Below, piece after piece: positions 25,583 to 36,424 of a DNA stretch of 64,000 nt; position 1 is the first letter of the stretch; the number at the start of each line of letters is the position of its first letter. The stretch covers positions 2,914,001 to 2,978,000 of the forward strand of contig NC_037311.1 of assembly GCF_000143535.2 (NCBI RefSeq), written 5' to 3'. Under the pieces are notes generated by a model. That model searched no databases and was not told the origin of the DNA. It worked only from the letters and a program-made list of their open reading frames with translations. The position numbers and the translations under genes are program-made. This DNA is from Botrytis cinerea B05.10. Taxonomy: Eukaryota; Ascomycota; Leotiomycetes; Helotiales; Sclerotiniaceae.

Positions 25583-26732
25583 CGCTCACACAGATGGCGA
25601 CCTTGAGGGTGCCCCTCATACGCCGATGGCTAAGTTGTCGATTGACGGTAAGGCCACGGTTCGTGGGAGGGATTGGTTAATGTGAGCTTTGAAATTTCCA
25701 GAAGGGAATCCGCGAGCGTTCCGTATAGAAAGGGGGAATCGTGAGATTCGTGGATTGTGTTGTGATTGAAGTATAGGGTCAAAGTGGTGGGTAGATTGTT
25801 GATACCAGATAGCTTCAGCCTGGTGCGCTTCGTAAAGGACTCGCTAGATCTTCAAAGAACAGGGGACCAGCAATCGTGCTTTCAGATGTGAATCCCCTGT
25901 CAAATAAAGTCATATGAAACAAATTGTTGGATAAACTCCTGGAAGACTTAACATGGTAACATTCATCAATCCCCCTTTTTATTTTTATTGAGTTGCGAAA
26001 CTAATGATGGCTTTCTCCAAGGCAAATTTACCCAATCTTCGAAGGCTTTTTGTTGAAGCAAGAACGGATGCCGAAGAGAGCACGTATTCAAGGAATGCTG
26101 TATGTTTCCTTCAACATTGAAGATCTATGAATTTTAGCTTATGAGTTATAGTTCTACAACATAGTCTTATTCATATCCTCCATTGCAGTATTCAGTGTTA
26201 TTGCACAGCGTGTCAGCAAAGTTCAGACCTAATCACTAGCGATGGAATGCTCTATCCAGGCAACTGGAAAGAGATGCCAACAATTTGCTGTACGAAACTT
26301 GTCATTATATTGGCTTTCTAAAAGCTTGAATAATTTGTCTGGGCCTCGTATGAATGAGCGTGCAGGACTCTGGAATATGTGACTGAAGAAATCAGCGCCA
26401 CATGAGTCCAACACACCAGCTTTGGAAGACACTGTTCCTGATCTCCACGGGGCCGGGGTGTAGAGAAGCATCGTGATCACAAACACAGTGCCCCCTTTTG
26501 CTCTACCACTCCAGTGCCAAGATGAAATACTACCCACATGGCCCATCACATAAGGGCTCAATCACAAACAGATTTTCTCTTTCCCAGTGACTCCTTGGTA
26601 TATCATAGCTCTTCTTCCCCGTGCTCCATTGTCTCCGTAGTCCCCGTTCCTCTCGCCGTCCGGTTGCTGTAACTACCCCGGAAGCTGGAGTATAGGTCCA
26701 TTCTGCGCCAGAACTCCGATTCCCTCTCCCTC
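25583..26732. other. Intergenic region upstream of the AP-1 beta gene
   Basis: 1150 bp. It holds the adaptin promoter and the 3' flank of the BolA-like gene. Short frames at 26229-26866 on the minus strand are shadows or chance frames. Confidence 0.5.
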
Positions 26733-27126
26733 TCAAGCAGATGTCCCATCCACAACCTCCCCAGTAGTGTTCTTTCCTGGCGCAACCGCCTCCTTGCCAT
26801 CCTCTTTCTGCTTCTCCCATTGTTCCGGCGTGTAACACTTGGGAGTCCAGGCATGGATGGCCGCAATCTCCGTCTTCAGCGCTCCATTCACCAATCTATG
26901 TCTTGCTAATGTAGTCTTCTTCTCGAACTGCGGCGAAACAATCACGGCAGAGAATGCCTGCCCACAACCTCCTATAGACCAGAATCAATCAGCATGGCGG
27001 GGGTATTGCGGGGCAGTTGCAGGTATTCGTACCTGACATATCCTCAATTTCGACATGACTTGCATTTAATGAATCTGTGATCTTAACCTTGAGAGCTTCA
27101 GCAGACACGCCTGAAGCTTCTGTCAT
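26733..27126 (-). CDS. BOL2: BolA-family protein (BolA2/Fra2-like)
   Basis: There are two exons on the minus strand, 27126-27033 and 26971-26733, with a 61-bp intron. The junction reads EDMSGGCGQAF and the product is 110 aa. The BolA signature RHRLVNGAL, the helix [11 protein letters not shown] and the motif TPEQW identify the family. The TPEQW ending and the lack of a targeting presequence point to the cytosolic BolA2/Fra2 branch. That branch pairs with monothiol glutaredoxin Grx3/4 to bind a [2Fe-2S] cluster and signal iron status. The invariant His in RHR and the upstream Cys in GGCG are candidate ligands. It diverges from NIF3 across 244 bp. A mitochondrial Bol1/Bol3 identity is the alternative. 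Confidence 0.9.
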
Positions 27127-27370
27127 TTTTTCTGTGGTAATATAATCCGGTATATGTCAAACACTGTGTGAGATCTTTTTTCCAAATTATGATTATGCGA
27201 AATCGGGGGTTGCGATTGTGATGATGCGAAAATGCCGCCGCTTTAACACACATTAGACTCTGGAAGAAAGTCATCAGCATGTGGGCTGTAGGCAAAATAA
27301 ACTCATCATGAATTCGAATGTGATGTTCTCAAGAATAGTTTCTAAGAACATTGCAATATCAAAAAGAACC
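27127..27370. promoter_or_regulatory. Bidirectional promoter between BolA-like gene and NIF3
   Basis: Only 244 bp separate the two divergent start codons, so the promoters must overlap or abut. No specific factor site is assigned. Confidence 0.6.
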
Positions 27371-28518
27371 ATGTCTACAACTTCTTCTCCATTCACTCAA
27401 GCTGTTGTTGCGGCTATGAGAAAGTTGTAAGTTATGGCCAATCAATATCTTCCAAAAGTCCATTTCTCATGGTGCATCGCAGATATCCAGAAAAACTCGC
27501 GGACAGTAGTTTTGACAACACGGGGCGTGAGTTTCGTTACATATCTCTGGGGATCTTTCACTGATAATATTCAAGTTTTATTGGAGGCACCACATCGTGA
27601 AAATCATCTTAAGGATTCAGTTCTTCTGACTGTTGATCTTACAAAGGGTGTTGCAGACGAAGCTATCCGCAGGAAAGATTCAATCATTATCACCTATCGT
27701 AAGTATATTTGGTGCCTGTTGGAGCGAAGGTAACATGTTTTCTAATCATTTTTAAGATCCTATCATATTTCGTGGCCTGAAAGCAGTCACCCTAGCCAAC
27801 TCCCAACAGAGTTCTCTGCTCCGTCTTGCCCAAGAGGGAATCAGTGTCTACAGTCCTCATACAGCCGTAGATGCTGCGCCAGAAGGTCTCAATGATTGGC
27901 TTGCCGATATAGTCACCAATCGACCCTTGAAAAAGAATCAATCGTATGCTCAATTTTTCATGCCAATCTCTTTCATGAAACAAGAGACTGATATAAAATA
28001 GTGTCGATACCGAATCCATTGATCACGAACGCTCAATTGTTAATTCCATCAAGGATATACCAGATGGGTTCGAAGGTGCCGGATATGGCCGAATCGTTCG
28101 ATTCAAGCAACCTCAGAAGCTAGGAGATCTTGTTGCACGGATGCAATCTTCACTCCAAATTGGAGGTCGCATATCCGGACTTTCCGTTGCGGTTCCACAA
28201 TCCATACCTAGAGGGAAAAAGTCATCTATTGAAATTTCTTCCATTGGAATATGTGCCGGATCTGGAGGATCCATGCTTAACGGTTTGGACGTTGACTTAT
28301 TATTCACTGGCGAGTTGAGCCACCATGAAGCCTTGGCAGCCGTTGAGCAGGGTAAATGTGTTGTTACTGCATTCCATAGCAACACTGAAAGAGCCTATCT
28401 AAAGGACCGAATGCAGTCTGCATTGGAGGAAGTAATGGAGGGGAACGCGGATATCGCGGTAAGTGAGGTGGATAGGGATCCCTTTGATATAATTCACAAG
28501 GATGAGGTGAACTGGTAA
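27371..28518 (+). CDS. NIF3: NIF3-family protein (DUF34, dinuclear metal-binding)
   Basis: There are five exons, 27371-27426, 27483-27526, 27576-27698, 27757-27943 and 28002-28518, coding for 308 aa. The frame is kept through MRKLYPEKLAD, DNTGLLLEAP and IITYHPIIFRG. The NIF3 signature is complete: the metal-ligand region YHPIIF, SPHTAVDAAPEGLNDWLA, and the C-terminal GELSHHEAL followed by AFHSNTERAYL. The family forms toroidal hexamers with a two-metal site. It has been annotated as GTP cyclohydrolase I type 2, but its role in eukaryotes is unsettled. The second exon is only 44 nt. The gene converges with VPS51, 170 bp between stop codons. Its promoter is shared with the BolA-like gene. Confidence 0.93.
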
Positions 28519-28688
28519 GATAGTGGGTGTCCTTGCAAGTTTATACGAATATCTGTCCGCTTGTGTTCCTGATAAACAATAATAGTTCGTATGCTGGTGC
28601 TATCGCTGTCACTATCGATCGTCATGCTCTCATAATGTTGCCGCTATGCTGTCGTACTGTGTGCTGTGCTGTGATGATACAATTGCTG

Positions 28689-29573
28689 TCATGATGATCT
28701 CTTCGCTCTTATGTTAACCCAGCTCTTCTCATTTGGAGGCTCGCCCCTCAAGGCTGCCTCTCCGTCTTCTATACAGGTCTGCACATCGCTTCCCCCTACA
28801 CCCCTCTCTTTCCATCTTCTCAACAACGCTAGGCTTTTTTCCCATTCCAATCTGGCCTCCTCTTCATTGCCCCCTGCTACCAAAGATCTCAGCTTCTCAG
28901 GTGTCTCCAATACTTGTAGTACAAGCCTCTTCATGTTTTGTTTCTTCTGGAATATCGCCCTTTCCTCTACCCCCATCTCCATGAGTCTCCTTTGTGATTC
29001 CGGAATACCTTCCTTCAACTCAACCTTGATCTTCTCAGCCCTTTCATAAATGCTCGCGATAGCCGGGTCGAGCGTACTAGCCATTGGATTTAATGGGTCC
29101 ATGTTTGTCCTCATCTTCCTGATCGTCTCTGTTGCCGTAATCAACTTGCTGTAATTATCATAAACCAGTGCCTTTTTCTCCGCATCTAGAGCCCTGATGT
29201 CGGTCAAAACTCCATTGTAGGTTCGCAATAGCTCTCCCAGTGTTTGCTTTTCCAAAACCTCCTTCACGTATTTCTCCCCATCAAATCCGTCCTTGTCCAT
29301 TTCGCTTTCTTGCACCTCGCTATCAAAGTGTATTGAGGAAACTTCGGATGCCGCATCGTCAGTCGGAGCGTCTTGTCCTTTTTTGAGGTTGTAATATTCT
29401 CGCAGAGCGGCACGGTTGCGTCGAGGTATCGCGACTGAAGATCCTCGATTCGGAGATGGTTCAGATGAACGGGAATGGTCTAGACTCGGTCGTGTTGAGG
29501 AAGTAGGTGTAGTAAGTAAAGGCACACGGCGCCCATTAACGGAGCTTTCTCGAGGTTGGGCAATTGTAGACAT
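28689..29573 (-). CDS. VPS51: VPS51, subunit of the GARP/EARP tethering complex
   Basis: A single minus-strand exon codes for 294 aa from MSTIAQPRE. An in-frame ATG at 29588 is five residues further upstream and is weaker. The N-terminal 60 residues are Ser/Arg/Pro-rich and disordered. The Vps51/Vps67 domain (about residues 90-190) contains EKYVKEVLEKQTLGELL and YDNYSKLITATETIRKM, the usual coiled-coil N-terminus of this family. The C-terminus is helical and charged. Vps51 joins Vps52, Vps53 and Vps54 and binds the SNARE Tlg1 to tether endosome-derived vesicles at the trans-Golgi. Like the AP-1 gene nearby, it acts in Golgi-endosome traffic. Confidence 0.9.
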   Translation of the reverse strand: MSTIAQPRESSVNGRRVPLLTTPTSSTRPSLDHSRSSEPSPNRGSSVAIPRRNRAALREYYNLKKGQDAPTDDAASEVSSIHFDSEVQESEMDKDGFDGEKYVKEVLEKQTLGELLRTYNGVLTDIRALDAEKKALVYDNYSKLITATETIRKMRTNMDPLNPMASTLDPAIASIYERAEKIKVELKEGIPESQRRLMEMGVEERAIFQKKQNMKRLVLQVLETPEKLRSLVAGGNEEEARLEWEKSLALLRRWKERGVGGSDVQTCIEDGEAALRGEPPNEKSWVNIRAKRSS

Positions 29574-30535
29574 TATGCGCGGGTTCAATATTTTGCATCA
29601 ATAAGTGTATGATGCTTCTTGGTAAAACAACTGTTCCTGGTGGAATCAGGAGATGGAGATGAGGTTGTGGCTCGAGCGTAAGGCTGAGCTGCCAAACAGC
29701 AACGTTCGCGATCTCGTGAACCGCATCCGTCGTCCAATGATACAATCATGTCGAGACGATAAGATACCTACGATCCTAGACCCTGAGACGAGCAATAACA
29801 AGCTTTTGATGTGACCTTCACATCCTTGCTTGATGTTTTCGCCGAAATTGCTGGCGGTCTATATTGGGAAACCATTAACATGTTTATTTACGCGTAAACC
29901 CGAAATGAAATGGGCCAACTGTCAAAATTGTACAAACTTTATTCAGTACTTGTCTGTATACGGACCGGAACTGCCTTAGCGACCCTTAGACTTCGCAACC
30001 CTCTCTCAATGCAGATCGCGCGTGTAGTATGAACGCGTAGGCATGTCACTCTCAGCTCTATACGAGTGAGATCTTCGATAGAATGTTCCTTCTCCCCATA
30101 CTAAACTGTCCCTACCCCTGGAAATGCATTTCAAAGCACATCTCCAAAGGGATTGTTCCCCGATGAGCTCTTAGCTATGAGTGGCTAGATACCAGACATT
30201 CCCTTCTCCTTTCCTTGGGTGGCAGCCCCTAAGATCTTCATTCCGCCTTTATCCCAGTACCCAGTTTCCCCCGCCCGTTGCTAGTGAGTTCACCGATCGA
30301 ATGCTCATTTCCGAATATCGAGTTAATGGCAAGCCTTTGCAGACTTGCAACAATGTAATTAATATATTTTTCGGCGCCAAAACAAGTGTTGGTTGACGAA
30401 CCACCGAGGTAACGAAGAAGATGTACCGTTGCACGCTCACTCAAATTCGTTATATACGAGATGACTTCCTTTCTTCAATATTTACTTTTGTGCCGTTTAT
30501 TCCATTGCAAATTGCTTCCTTTCTGAAAATTTAAC
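29574..30535. other. Intergenic region between VPS51 and the carboxylesterase
   Basis: 962 bp between divergent genes, holding both promoters. No gene or RNA was recognised; short frames near 30181-30444 lack coding character. Confidence 0.55.
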
Positions 30536-32341
30536 ATGATTGCAATCAAGGCCGTTGTGATTGCTGCTTGTGCAGTTCAAGCTGTCTACGCTCTGCCCAC
30601 TAATGATACCCTACCCGTCGTTGATCTTGACTACGCACTTCACCGGGCTACGATAAATGTATGCAATCTCAAATCAATCACGTTCTGGAGTGCATGCTAA
30701 ATACATTTACAGGAGACAGGACAGTACTACAACTTCTCAAATATTCGATATGCAGCCCCGCCTATAGGAAATCTTCGATTTGCCGCTCCGGTCGAACCGA
30801 CTGAAGTTAACCGAACCATCAACGATGGCCAGCAGGGTGCTATCTGTGCACAGGGAACACCTTATTGGGAAGAACTTGCTTCGTACTATTTTCAAGGTGC
30901 TAGTGCAGCTACCCTGGAATTTGTCGAGGCAGAAGTAGAAGCAGTCGAGAAGAATCTCACCATCTCGGGACTATCCGCACCAGCACCATTGACTTCAGAG
31001 GACTGCTTGTTCCTCGATGTCATTGTCCCAAAGTCTATATACGATTCTTGTGGTGAAAGTAGCGCCCCCGTTGTTGTTTGGATATATGGAGGTGGTTATG
31101 TCGCCGGATCGAAATTTAGTACAGGAAACCCGGCCACGTTGATTTCCAGGAGTCAAGAGAATGGAGACGAAGGTGTGATTTATGTTGCTCTAAACTACAG
31201 ACTTGGTCTTTTTGTAAGTTCATTCTCATGGAGTTCGAGGAAAGCAATTGACCAGATATAGGGATGGCTTTCTGGCCCCACATTTGAGGAAAGTGGAACG
31301 GCAAATGCTGCTCTTCTCGATCAGAGATTGGCTTTAGAATGGATACAAAAGTATATTTACCTCTTTGGTGGAGATGCGGATCGAGTAACAGTTATCGGCG
31401 AATCTGCCGGAGCTGGGTCAATCATGCATCAGATTACAGCATATGGCGGTAGCAATGGCAATGCACCTTTCTCTCAGGCCATTCTTCAAAGTCCTGGCTA
31501 TCCTCCTGTTTACTCAGATGTCCAACAAGAGGCGACTTTCCAAAGCGTCATCACTCAAGCACAAGAACTTATTGGCCCCAACATCACCTCCGTATCAGAT
31601 TTGAGAAATCTTGACTTCGCCACGCTGGCCGGACTTAATACTATTGTTATTGCGCGATCAGCTCCTTATGGTACTTTTACTTTCGGACCGGCGGTTGATG
31701 GTACCTTTGTACCCGAGTTACCGGCTAAATTACTTCTCGAGGGCAAATTCGACACGAACGTCAAGATCATGACAGCACACAATTCTGATGAAGGTGCATT
31801 CTTCGCATCTCCCTTGTTCTCTACAGAAGCCGATATCGCTAATAATGTTAAAACAACTCTGCCCACCATATCCAATTCCACACTTGCCTACGTGACTGGA
31901 ACCCTTTACCCACCAGTCTACAATGGTTCTTATCCATACACAAGTATTGTTGAACGAACATCTCTGATCACAGCCGAGATTGCTTTCACGTGCAATACTC
32001 GCTACCTGAACACCGCTTTCCTTAACGAAACCTACTCCTACTACTTTACCGTTCCACCCGGACTTCACGGCGAGGATATTGCATACACGTTCTTCAATGG
32101 CGATACTACTACCTCAGATGATGGACTGCCAGTAAATGCTACCATAGCAGCTGATTTACAAAGATACATCATGAACTTCGCCATGACAGGTAATCCCAAT
32201 GGGGTTGGAGTGCCATTCTTCCCAGAATACCAAAGCAATGCCACGACGCTCGTTCTTGGAACTACTGGCTTGGGAAGTGTGCAAACTGATACCACTGCAA
32301 ACAACAGATGTGCATGGTGGCAACAAGCGTTGTATGAATAG
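30536..32341 (+). CDS. Secreted type-B carboxylesterase / lipase family protein
   Basis: There are three exons, 30536-30658, 30713-31213 and 31262-32341, encoding 567 aa. An N-terminal signal peptide of about 20 residues is cut near VYALP. Family landmarks are present: IRYAAPPIGNLRFAAP, the second signature EDCLFLDVIVPKS, the oxyanion-hole WIYGGGYVAGS, and the nucleophile elbow VIGESAGAGS (about Ser256). The likely charge relay is Glu385 in NSDEGAFF and His477 in GLHGEDIAYTF. Several N-x-S/T sites fit secretion. The alpha/beta-hydrolase would cleave esters outside the cell; the natural substrate cannot be read from sequence. No clustered biosynthetic genes flank it. Confidence 0.92.
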
Positions 32342-33146
32342 TTTGGATGAGGATGCGGATTGATGCGATATATTAATATTCGCGTATATAAATACTAGTT
32401 GTGGTTTAATGTTTAAGTTTAGTTTATATACTTGTACAGTATACGTTTTTGAATCCATTGCTTGCCCGTTTGTTACTTCGTGATACGTACTCCAACTTGT
32501 GTTAATTCATTATTTCATAAAGAGGAAGTGGTTAGCCCAAGCCAGGTCAATGTATTCGACAGTCCGGAACACAGCCAGAACAGCGATATCCTCTTGCTTT
32601 TTGATATTGTAGTATTCCTGAGTTTGTTGATATAACAACTCTTAAAAGTTTAAAAGTTTTCATGTCAGACACACTAGATCAATAAACTCCAGCGAAATAA
32701 CAAACAAGATGCCCCCCCAGAGGCAGATATATGTAGGTATTTTATTCCATACATAAACTTACCAATTCATCAATAACTTCTTTCTGATAGATTGCGCGAT
32801 ATGTTCTCGAGTGAAATATTCAAGGCTTCTCAATTCTCAGCTTCCTTTCCCGATAACATAAAGCCACATACATTCTCCAGTAAGCGCAAACCCACTACTC
32901 ACGTGTATATGTCGAGGATGGACTAGGTTAATTCCTACTTCTATCCTGTCGATGGTGATATGCATTCGAGTTCAAGTTTTAGAAACTCACTGTTAGATCT
33001 TGCAATTATGAGTTTAGATGTCCAAAGCCACATATTGTGGCGTAAACTCCGTGACACGATCATGGTTACCTCTGCATCCATGACATGACAACTTCTTCCA
33101 CGCCTTTATTAAACGGCTCACAAATATCATCGGCGACTCTAGCACC
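32342..33146. other. Intergenic region upstream of the deaminase-MYND gene
   Basis: 805 bp of AT-rich sequence. An open frame at 33085-33315 starts upstream but is out of frame with the protein and overlaps its first exon, so it is a possible upstream ORF. Nothing else was recognised. Confidence 0.5.
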
Positions 33147-36088
33147 ATGGCTCAAGACTTTAACTGGAATCTACAAGGGCTTAATAAACTTGAATTCACT
33201 GCCTACGCAAATCTTCTTGCACTTCGAAATGGTGGACAAGTTGAGCCAATCTCCCTGGGCACAGAGCTGTCTGACGAAAACGAGTCTACTACCGACAGCG
33301 ATGCGATTAGTATAGACACAAGCTACCCTAATCAGATTTCAGATTCAGGTTATCATCAACTGAAAACAAAGTTCCTGGATTGTCTGGCGGAACTGGCTGC
33401 TAATAGAAAAGGCGGCAAATACGTTGCATGTTCCAGTATGATGGAGGGCGAGGAGAATGTGACGCTTTGGATCACACGAAATGGAGGCTTTCAGATTGTG
33501 GACAACATTTTCTTTGCCAATTTGAGCAAGCATTTAAGTGGTTTGTTCCACAGAAAAGGTATCTGTTCACTAATAAAAACTTGAGCCAAATCTAACTTTT
33601 TGTGAAGACTGGACGAATCGAACAGATGAGGAGGTGCTTTGGAATGAATTGTTGGCGTATTATGAAGACCGTCTCGAAAACACATATATTCCGAACCTAA
33701 GATTGAGCCTTAAAGGCTGCAACACAGTATTCAGTGATGGCAACAACGACAAATTCGCTACAGCACGTAACGAGCTCTCGGCTCTTCAAAATTTGGCTTT
33801 TGCTAGGCTGAAGGCGGGTCAGACATTGATTGACAGACATGGCATGCTTACCACAAAAGCATATGAATTACGAAAAAGTAAAGTCGTCGAGGAACTTCTC
33901 CAAACATCTCCGAAGTCTACAAAGCAAACCAGGAAACTATGGATTGATATCTACTTTCTCAGTAGGCTTCGTGTCACACTTGAGAAGTTCAAAGAGGTTT
34001 CTCTTAAGCTCCCAAGTTTCAACAATGTTACCATAATCCCAGTGACCGGTGATAGGATACCGCAAAAGGCGCTCAGGGATGCACTCAAGCTAAGAGAGAC
34101 CTTGAATCTCCTTGATCTCGCGACCGACACCTTGACAGTCGAAACTGTGATCGGACCAAGCTGGACTGTTGCCAAGGCTGAGCGGGAGTACGGGAAATTG
34201 CAAAAACAGGCTCTCAACATACATGCTGAGATTCAAATGATTCTGTTCTTGAGTAGGAATGAGCAGTTGTTGGATCAGTCATTCGACTATTTTGGTTGCA
34301 GCAAATACAGTTGTTTCATGTGCTCACAGTTCCTCAAGGCACATGGCAGGATTGGCACAAGAGGTTGCCATGGACGACTATTCAAACCCTGGACGGTACC
34401 TGAAGCAACAGGACTGGCTTCTAGCCAGGTGAATAGAGTAGTCAGATCAGTGGTACAAGTGCAAAAGGAAATTGAGAAAGAATTGAAGTCGGGCTTCGAT
34501 AAAGCAATACGACTAGAAAAAACATCTGCTGTTGGCGGGAGCAGCATATTCAGTGACCACAAGGCTGAAAAGTCAGGTAAGCACCTGGTAGTAGAGCAGA
34601 GAAAAAAGAAAATGGAGCAAGAAAGAGTCTCTGGGCTGTTCAATAGGTAAGAGGGATCAAAACATACTCTTCCAGCTGTTGGAACTGTTATACAAGAGCT
34701 GAGACCTGGACAGATTATCGGTAGGGAAGAGTGATGCCGCTTTCCTAGAGCCCACCCGGGGAAATCCGCCAGGCGGCGCATTTGCTGAGTCAAATCAACT
34801 CGGTGAATGTTATACCTGCTATAGAGTGACATCGCGACAGTGCAGTATCTGTAATAAAGATTTCTTTTGCAGTGAATCATGCGAAACAGAGACAAACGGG
34901 TCACATTTATTCACGTGTGCCAAGCGACCGCTCACCTCGGCTGATTATCTTTTCAGGAACATTGTGGAGGATACTATCCCTAACGAGGGAGATGTTCTTG
35001 AAGATTTCGGCTTCAATTGTCTAACATCATTTGCAGACCATTGTAAGCTTCTAGGGCTTTACAAGGGGTTATGGCTCGGCGGTGTCCCAGTTGAAGACAT
35101 TCACAAATGGCAAGTTGAGGGTACCCTTATCGCTAACATTAAAAAATACTTTTATCAAATTGATGAAGCCTATCGAGGGGGGCATTTCCCGTGGTTTCTG
35201 GGCAATCTACATATATTGGAGAGACCACTAACTCAACAAGAGTCAACCCAGAATATGCTAGCCACATTTTACGACCAGGCCCAAATTTATTTGGATAAAG
35301 AAGACCAGCATAAACAGCCAATTCAATTAGAACCCGAGGCCAAAATGCTATGCTATGAACTTCTAGCGATGGCTCTTCATATGGCATGTCCAAATCCAAT
35401 CCAAAAGAACTGGTACAACTTTGGTTTTTGCACCTGCGATGACGAGCAAGAGGAAGGCGCGCTTGGGGGGCTCTACAATCGATTACTACTCGGGAACAAA
35501 CTTTTTGATGACCTTCGAGGCAATAGTCAACACATGGTTTATGGTACCGCGCCGCTAACAGCTACCTTTACGGAATTTTGGCATGCATACGAGTCTGGTA
35601 CATTAATCAAACTCATGGACTCCAAAGGTCTGAAAGAAACGCGATCGAGATTTAGGTTCCTGGAACAGTTTCTGTCAGTACCCCCCTCCGGCCCACAACC
35701 TTCAATCTGGTCATTGAAACAGTTCGTAGCCATTGACAATCCTGCTGAGTTTCTACCAAGTCCAACACTAGAAGTGGATTATGGGTTCATAAATTGCCAA
35801 ACTTTTGAAGAGATATGCATTTTGTTGGAGATTTACAAGAGACTTCTGAAAGTGGCCAATCCGCTAGCGCTTCACGAAGCTTGTTTGGACGGTAGACTTT
35901 TTGAGTTCGCAAATTGGTTTCATGATATGGATGAGAGTCATCGGAGATTGATGAGGAATTTATATCCTTTGCGATCGGAGCCAGAGTTGACCAGCGTACC
36001 GAAGATTTTGCTTATCCTCGTCATTCTCTATTCACTATTTCTTTACACGATGCAACAAGTAGTTCTATATATTTCTCCTTCTGTTTGA
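33147..36088 (+). CDS. OTT_1508-like deaminase fused to MYND zinc finger
   Basis: There are three exons, 33147-33558, 33608-34646 and 34714-36088, giving 941 aa. The middle part has the deaminase-fold zinc signature: NIHAEIQ (His343, catalytic Glu345), then SCFMC (Cys373, Cys376). Its surroundings (FGCSKYSC, KAHGRIGTRGCHG) match the fungal OTT_1508-like deaminase family as I recall it. Exon 3 brings a complete MYND finger (about residues 516-550). The spacing is CX2C-X7-CX2C-X5-CX3C-X7-HX3C, in GECYTCYRV, RQCSICNKDFFCSESC and SHLFTC. The C-terminal 370 residues contain two related segments beginning DFGFNC (about 581) and DYGFINC (about 839). Substrate and role are unknown; related deaminases derive from bacterial conflict systems. 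The second intron (34647-34713) links what would otherwise look like two genes. The frame and the MYND spacing support the join, but cDNA is lacking. Confidence 0.82.
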
Positions 36089-36268
36089 ATGGAATTAAGT
36101 TAAATCTGGGTGCTGATATCTTCGACATAGCTTACAATCAAGCCCAAGACAAAATCAGACACTGCGAATTCCATACCCAGACTGAGGCGAGGGTAAGATC
36201 AGGCCAGACCAGATCGGATCTCGTTTGTGCAACCCCTCGCTTATGTGACCAAGATAAACATATTCCGA

Positions 36269-36275
36269 ATATAAA
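36269..36275 (+). promoter_or_regulatory. TATA-like element upstream of 5S rRNA
   Basis: ATATAAA lies 23-29 nt before the 5S start. This is where dispersed ascomycete 5S genes often carry a TATA-like external element. Confidence 0.55.
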
Positions 36276-36297
36276 CTTAATTTAACGACAATCTGTC

Positions 36298-36416
36298 ACA
36301 TACGACCATAGACTGAAGAGAATTGGGCATCCCGTCCGCTCTGCCATACACAAGCTTCAGATCGGTGGATTAGTAGTTGGGTGGGTGACCACCAGCGAAT
36401 CCCCACTGTTGTATGT
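36298..36416 (+). rRNA. 5S ribosomal RNA
   Basis: 119 nt from ACATACGACC to GTTGTATGT. Helix I pairs these two ends. The universal segments CCCGTCCGCTC and GTTGGGTGGGTGACCACC are present. Helix II pairs CTGAAG with CTTCAG, and helix V pairs GTGG with CCAC. It differs from the usual filamentous-fungal sequence in helices II, III and V, yet pairing is kept, so it looks functional. It is a single dispersed copy, not within an rDNA repeat, as in Neurospora-like fungi. Transcription by RNA polymerase III would rely on the internal control region. Confidence 0.95.
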
Positions 36417-36424
36417 TTTTTTTT
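36416..36424 (+). terminator. RNA polymerase III oligo-T terminator of 5S rRNA
   Basis: Nine consecutive T residues directly follow the 5S 3' end. Confidence 0.85.

Noticed and set aside
33085..33315. 76-codon frame starting upstream of the deaminase gene
   Set aside because: It is out of frame with the conserved protein; at most an upstream ORF.
34287..34904. 205-codon minus-strand frame antisense to the deaminase gene
   Set aside because: The opposite strand has the deaminase and MYND motifs with correct spacing; the antisense frame has no domain.
34826..36088. Separate gene starting at the MYND finger
   Set aside because: No ATG starts the frame, and it is open upstream to a good acceptor at 34713 that joins in phase to the deaminase exon. 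The first MYND cysteines lie upstream of any separate start.
30536..36088. Possible secondary-metabolite cluster around the carboxylesterase
   Set aside because: No synthase, P450, transporter or tailoring gene is present; neighbours are housekeeping genes and the deaminase.
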